From DAHUXN01 sp963811805 (GTDB lineage Bacteria; Acidobacteriota; Terriglobia; Acidiferrales; UBA7541), in the NCBI GenBank assembly GCA_963811805.1, contig CAWESU010000001.1, forward strand, positions 1,984,001-2,048,000: 64,000 nt of DNA, written 5' to 3'. Each line of letters starts with the position of its first letter. The first letter of the stretch is position 1. The position numbers and the translations under genes are program-made. Shown piece by piece: positions 61,777 to 64,000 of this stretch. A model generated the notes under the pieces. The model made no database searches. It was not told where the DNA came from and worked only from the letters and a program-made list of their open reading frames with translations.

Positions 61777-62487
61777 ATGTTACTTGAACGCTTGCGAAGC
61801 GAAGTCCTCGAAGCCAATCTGGAATTGGTTCGCCGCGGCTTGGTTCTTTATACATTTGGAAACGCTAGCGGCATCTCCCGCAACGATGGCTTGGTGGTCA
61901 TCAAACCGAGTGGCGTGCCCTACGAGAAGCTCAAAGCAGAAGATCTGGTGGTGGCAGACTTGTCCGGGAGGATCATCGAGGGGACTTTGCGTCCCTCATC
62001 TGATTTGCCGACGCATCTTGTCCTATATCGTGAGTTTCCACACATCGGCGGTGTCGCACATACCCATTCGGAATTTGCAACTGCATGGGCGCAAGCGGGG
62101 CGTGCCATCCCTTGCTTGGGAACGACGCATGCCGATTACTTCCACGGCCCGGTTCCGGTGACGTCCGATCTCACGGCGAAAGAGATTGCCGATGACTATG
62201 AGAAAAACACCGGAGTTATCATTTGCCGCGTGTTCCGGGATCTTGACCCAAACAAGATCCCAGCTGTTCTCGTGCGTGGGCATGCGCCGTTCTGCTGGGG
62301 AGCGGATGTGACCGAGGCGGCGCATAATGCCGTAATTCTGGAGGCCATTGCGCGGATGGCTTACTACACGACGACGCTTGCGAAGGATATCGAACCTCTG
62401 TCGTCCGCGCTGCACGACAAGCACTTTCTCCGCAAGCACGGGAGCAAGGCGTACTACGGACAAGCGTCGGGACGAAAACAAGACTGA
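61777..62487 (+). CDS. araD: L-ribulose-5-phosphate 4-epimerase
   Basis: 236 residues, close to E. coli AraD (231). Catalytic and zinc residues fall almost exactly where expected: Asp76, His95 and His97 (HTHSEF), Asp120 (GTTHADYF), His169 (RGHAPFCWG) and Tyr226/227 near the C-terminus. It converts L-ribulose-5-phosphate to D-xylulose-5-phosphate in the cytoplasm. The HTHSEFATAWAQAG and NTGVIICRVF segments distinguish AraD from fuculose-phosphate aldolase. It follows the regulator by 92 bases and precedes the isomerase by 34. Confidence 0.9.
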   Translation: MLLERLRSEVLEANLELVRRGLVLYTFGNASGISRNDGLVVIKPSGVPYEKLKAEDLVVADLSGRIIEGTLRPSSDLPTHLVLYREFPHIGGVAHTHSEFATAWAQAGRAIPCLGTTHADYFHGPVPVTSDLTAKEIADDYEKNTGVIICRVFRDLDPNKIPAVLVRGHAPFCWGADVTEAAHNAVILEAIARMAYYTTTLAKDIEPLSSALHDKHFLRKHGSKAYYGQASGRKQD

Positions 62488-62521
62488 GATTAATAGTCGC
62501 TGCTTGTTGACGAGGGATTGA

Positions 62522-63940
62522 ATGTCCGCTGAGAAGAAGATGACCATGGGCTTGATTGTCGGCAATCGGGGGTTTTTCCCGGGGCATTTGGCGGAGTCTG
62601 GCCGGCAGGAAATGATGCAGGTGCTGCAAGGAGCCGGGATGGAGGTTGTGGCGCTGAGCGCCGAGCAAAGCCGGTATGGAGCGGTGGAAACGCACGAAGA
62701 GGCGAAGCGCTGCGCGGAGCTGTTTCGCGCGCATGGTGAGCGGATCGATGGAGTGATTGTGACGCTGCCGAACTTCGGCGACGAGCGGGCCATCGCGGAC
62801 ACGCTGCGGCTGTCGCGGTTGCGCGTTCCGGTGCTGGTGCAGGCGACTCCGGACACGCCGTCGAAAATGACCATCTCGCACCGACGCGACAGTTTCTGCG
62901 GGAAAATGTCGGCGTGCAATAATTTGATGCAATACGGCATTCCCTATTCGCTCACGACGTCGCATACGGTCACACCTGCTTCCGCCGAGTTCAAGAAGGA
63001 CCTGGAATGGTTTGCGAGCGTTTGCCGCGTGGTGAAGGGCCTCCGGGACCTGCGCATTGGCAGCATCGGCGCGCGGCCGGCGGCGTTCAATACGGTGCGT
63101 TACAGCGAAAAGATTTTGGAGGGGCAGGGCATATCGGTGGAGACGCTGGACCTGTCGGAAGTGATCGGGCGGATTCAGAGAATGAGCGATACCGACGGCG
63201 CGGCGGTGGCGAAGCTGCAATCGATTGAGAAATACGTGTCGACGAACGACGTGCCGAAGACGGCGTTGCTCAAGATGGCCAAGCTGGGAGCGGTGATCGA
63301 CCAATGGATGAAGCAGACGGACGTGACCATCAGCGCGATCCAGTGCTGGACGTCGATCGAGGAGAATCTGGGCGTGGTGCCGTGCACGGTGATGAGCATG
63401 ATGAGCGACGATTTGATGTCGAGCGCGTGCGAAGTGGACATTTGCGGAGTGCTGAGCATGCATGCGCTGCGGCTGGCGTCGCAGACGCCGAGCGCGCTGC
63501 TCGATTGGAATAATAATTACGGGGACAATCCGGACAAGGCGGTGTGCTTTCACTGCAGCAATCTGCCGAAGCAATTTCTGAAGAACGTGAAAATGGATTA
63601 TCAGGCGATCATCGCCGGGACGGTGGGGAAGGAAAACACTTTCGGCACCTGCGTGGGGCTGGTGAAGGCGGGAGCGATGTCCTACGCGCGTTTCTCGACC
63701 GACGATCGCGCGGGGCGGGTGCGCGGGTACGTCGGCGGAGGGAGGTTTACGGATGATCCGCTGGAGACGTTCGGCGGTGCAGGGGTGGTGGAGATTCCGG
63801 GGATGCAAAAGCTGTTGCGCTACATCTGCGAGAACGGATTCGAGCACCACGTGGCGGCGAATTTCTCTTCGGTTGCCGGAGCGGTGCACGAAGCGGCGAC
63901 TCGGTATCTGGGGTGGGAAACGTACTGGCACACCGATTAA
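62522..63940 (+). CDS. L-arabinose/L-fucose-type ketose isomerase
   Basis: 472 residues of the FucI/AraA-like isomerase family (COG2407 type). It begins GLIVGNRGFFPGHLAESGRQEM and contains ATPDTPSKMTISHRRDSFCGK, QCWTSIEENLGVVPC and CEVDICGVLSMHALRLAS, the acidic and His metal-site region of the family. With AraD next to it, the substrate is most likely L-arabinose, giving L-ribulose. The kinase needed between the two steps is not in the window. The start ATG has GAGGG upstream, and codon use is notably GC-rich near the 3' end. Confidence 0.85.
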   Translation: MSAEKKMTMGLIVGNRGFFPGHLAESGRQEMMQVLQGAGMEVVALSAEQSRYGAVETHEEAKRCAELFRAHGERIDGVIVTLPNFGDERAIADTLRLSRLRVPVLVQATPDTPSKMTISHRRDSFCGKMSACNNLMQYGIPYSLTTSHTVTPASAEFKKDLEWFASVCRVVKGLRDLRIGSIGARPAAFNTVRYSEKILEGQGISVETLDLSEVIGRIQRMSDTDGAAVAKLQSIEKYVSTNDVPKTALLKMAKLGAVIDQWMKQTDVTISAIQCWTSIEENLGVVPCTVMSMMSDDLMSSACEVDICGVLSMHALRLASQTPSALLDWNNNYGDNPDKAVCFHCSNLPKQFLKNVKMDYQAIIAGTVGKENTFGTCVGLVKAGAMSYARFSTDDRAGRVRGYVGGGRFTDDPLETFGGAGVVEIPGMQKLLRYICENGFEHHVAANFSSVAGAVHEAATRYLGWETYWHTD

Positions 63941-64000
63941 GCGGTGCGTCAGCGGTAGCGAGATATAAAAACCGTCGCCTTCCGTCGTTAATGCAGCTGA

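Noticed and set aside
62219..63931. 570-codon minus-strand open frame over the isomerase gene
   Set aside because: The His/Arg-rich product is a shadow; the plus strand matches the isomerase family throughout, with a Shine-Dalgarno sequence.

Overview
The window reads as chromosomal DNA from a diderm, GC-rich soil-type bacterium, most likely an Acidobacteriota member. This is inferred from gene content: a 1358-residue Oar-like TonB receptor with an N-terminal carboxypeptidase-regulatory domain, four CRTAC1/ASPIC-UnbV proteins with FG-GAP repeats, a five-haem cytochrome fused to TPRs, an LptD and a split DsbD system. No rRNA, tRNA, CRISPR array, IS element or phage gene was seen.

Bases 1-10400 are an envelope-sugar region: a GT4 glycosyltransferase cut by the window edge, an SDR sugar epimerase, a WecA/MraY-type sugar-1-phosphate transferase, a geranylgeranyl-reductase-like flavoprotein, UDP-glucose dehydrogenase facing a UDP-glucuronate decarboxylase (the route to UDP-xylose), and a GT39 membrane glycosyltransferase. 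Bases 10400-28200 are mostly housekeeping: FabH, OsmC, a large GAF/GGDEF/HD-GYP c-di-GMP protein, GltX, a redox operon (CcdA, a TlpA-like lipoprotein, CyaY, DsbD N-domain), an amidase, LptD, an RDD protein, an S41 protease homologue and a YibQ-like deacetylase. Two proteins here are odd. The TlpA-like protein has the two halves of its thioredoxin fold in reversed order. The S41 protein lacks both the catalytic Ser and the catalytic Lys.

Bases 28200-64000 are an accessory carbohydrate region. A minus-strand operon (36302 to 28275) encodes the multihaem cytochrome-TPR protein and two CRTAC1 proteins. An L-arabinose-type utilisation locus follows: a Tat-exported 789-residue protein, a DUF5695-like protein, a GH31 glycosidase, TPR proteins, two more CRTAC1 proteins, the Oar-like receptor, a sodium:solute symporter with a tiny membrane partner, a GH127 beta-L-arabinofuranosidase, a LacI-family regulator, AraD and an L-arabinose/L-fucose-type isomerase. 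No kinase is present in the window.

The main new observation is a set of near-palindromic sites of the form GNAAAC-GTTTNC. They lie in three divergent intergenic regions (40448, 48476, 51659 and 51853) and just downstream of a strong promoter before the GH127 gene (58352). A related copy overlaps the start of the multihaem cytochrome gene (36284). With the LacI gene at 60611 this suggests one sugar-responsive regulon. It would link the glycosidases and the TonB receptor to the poorly understood CRTAC1 and TPR proteins, several of which, like the enzymes, carry twin-arginine export signals.
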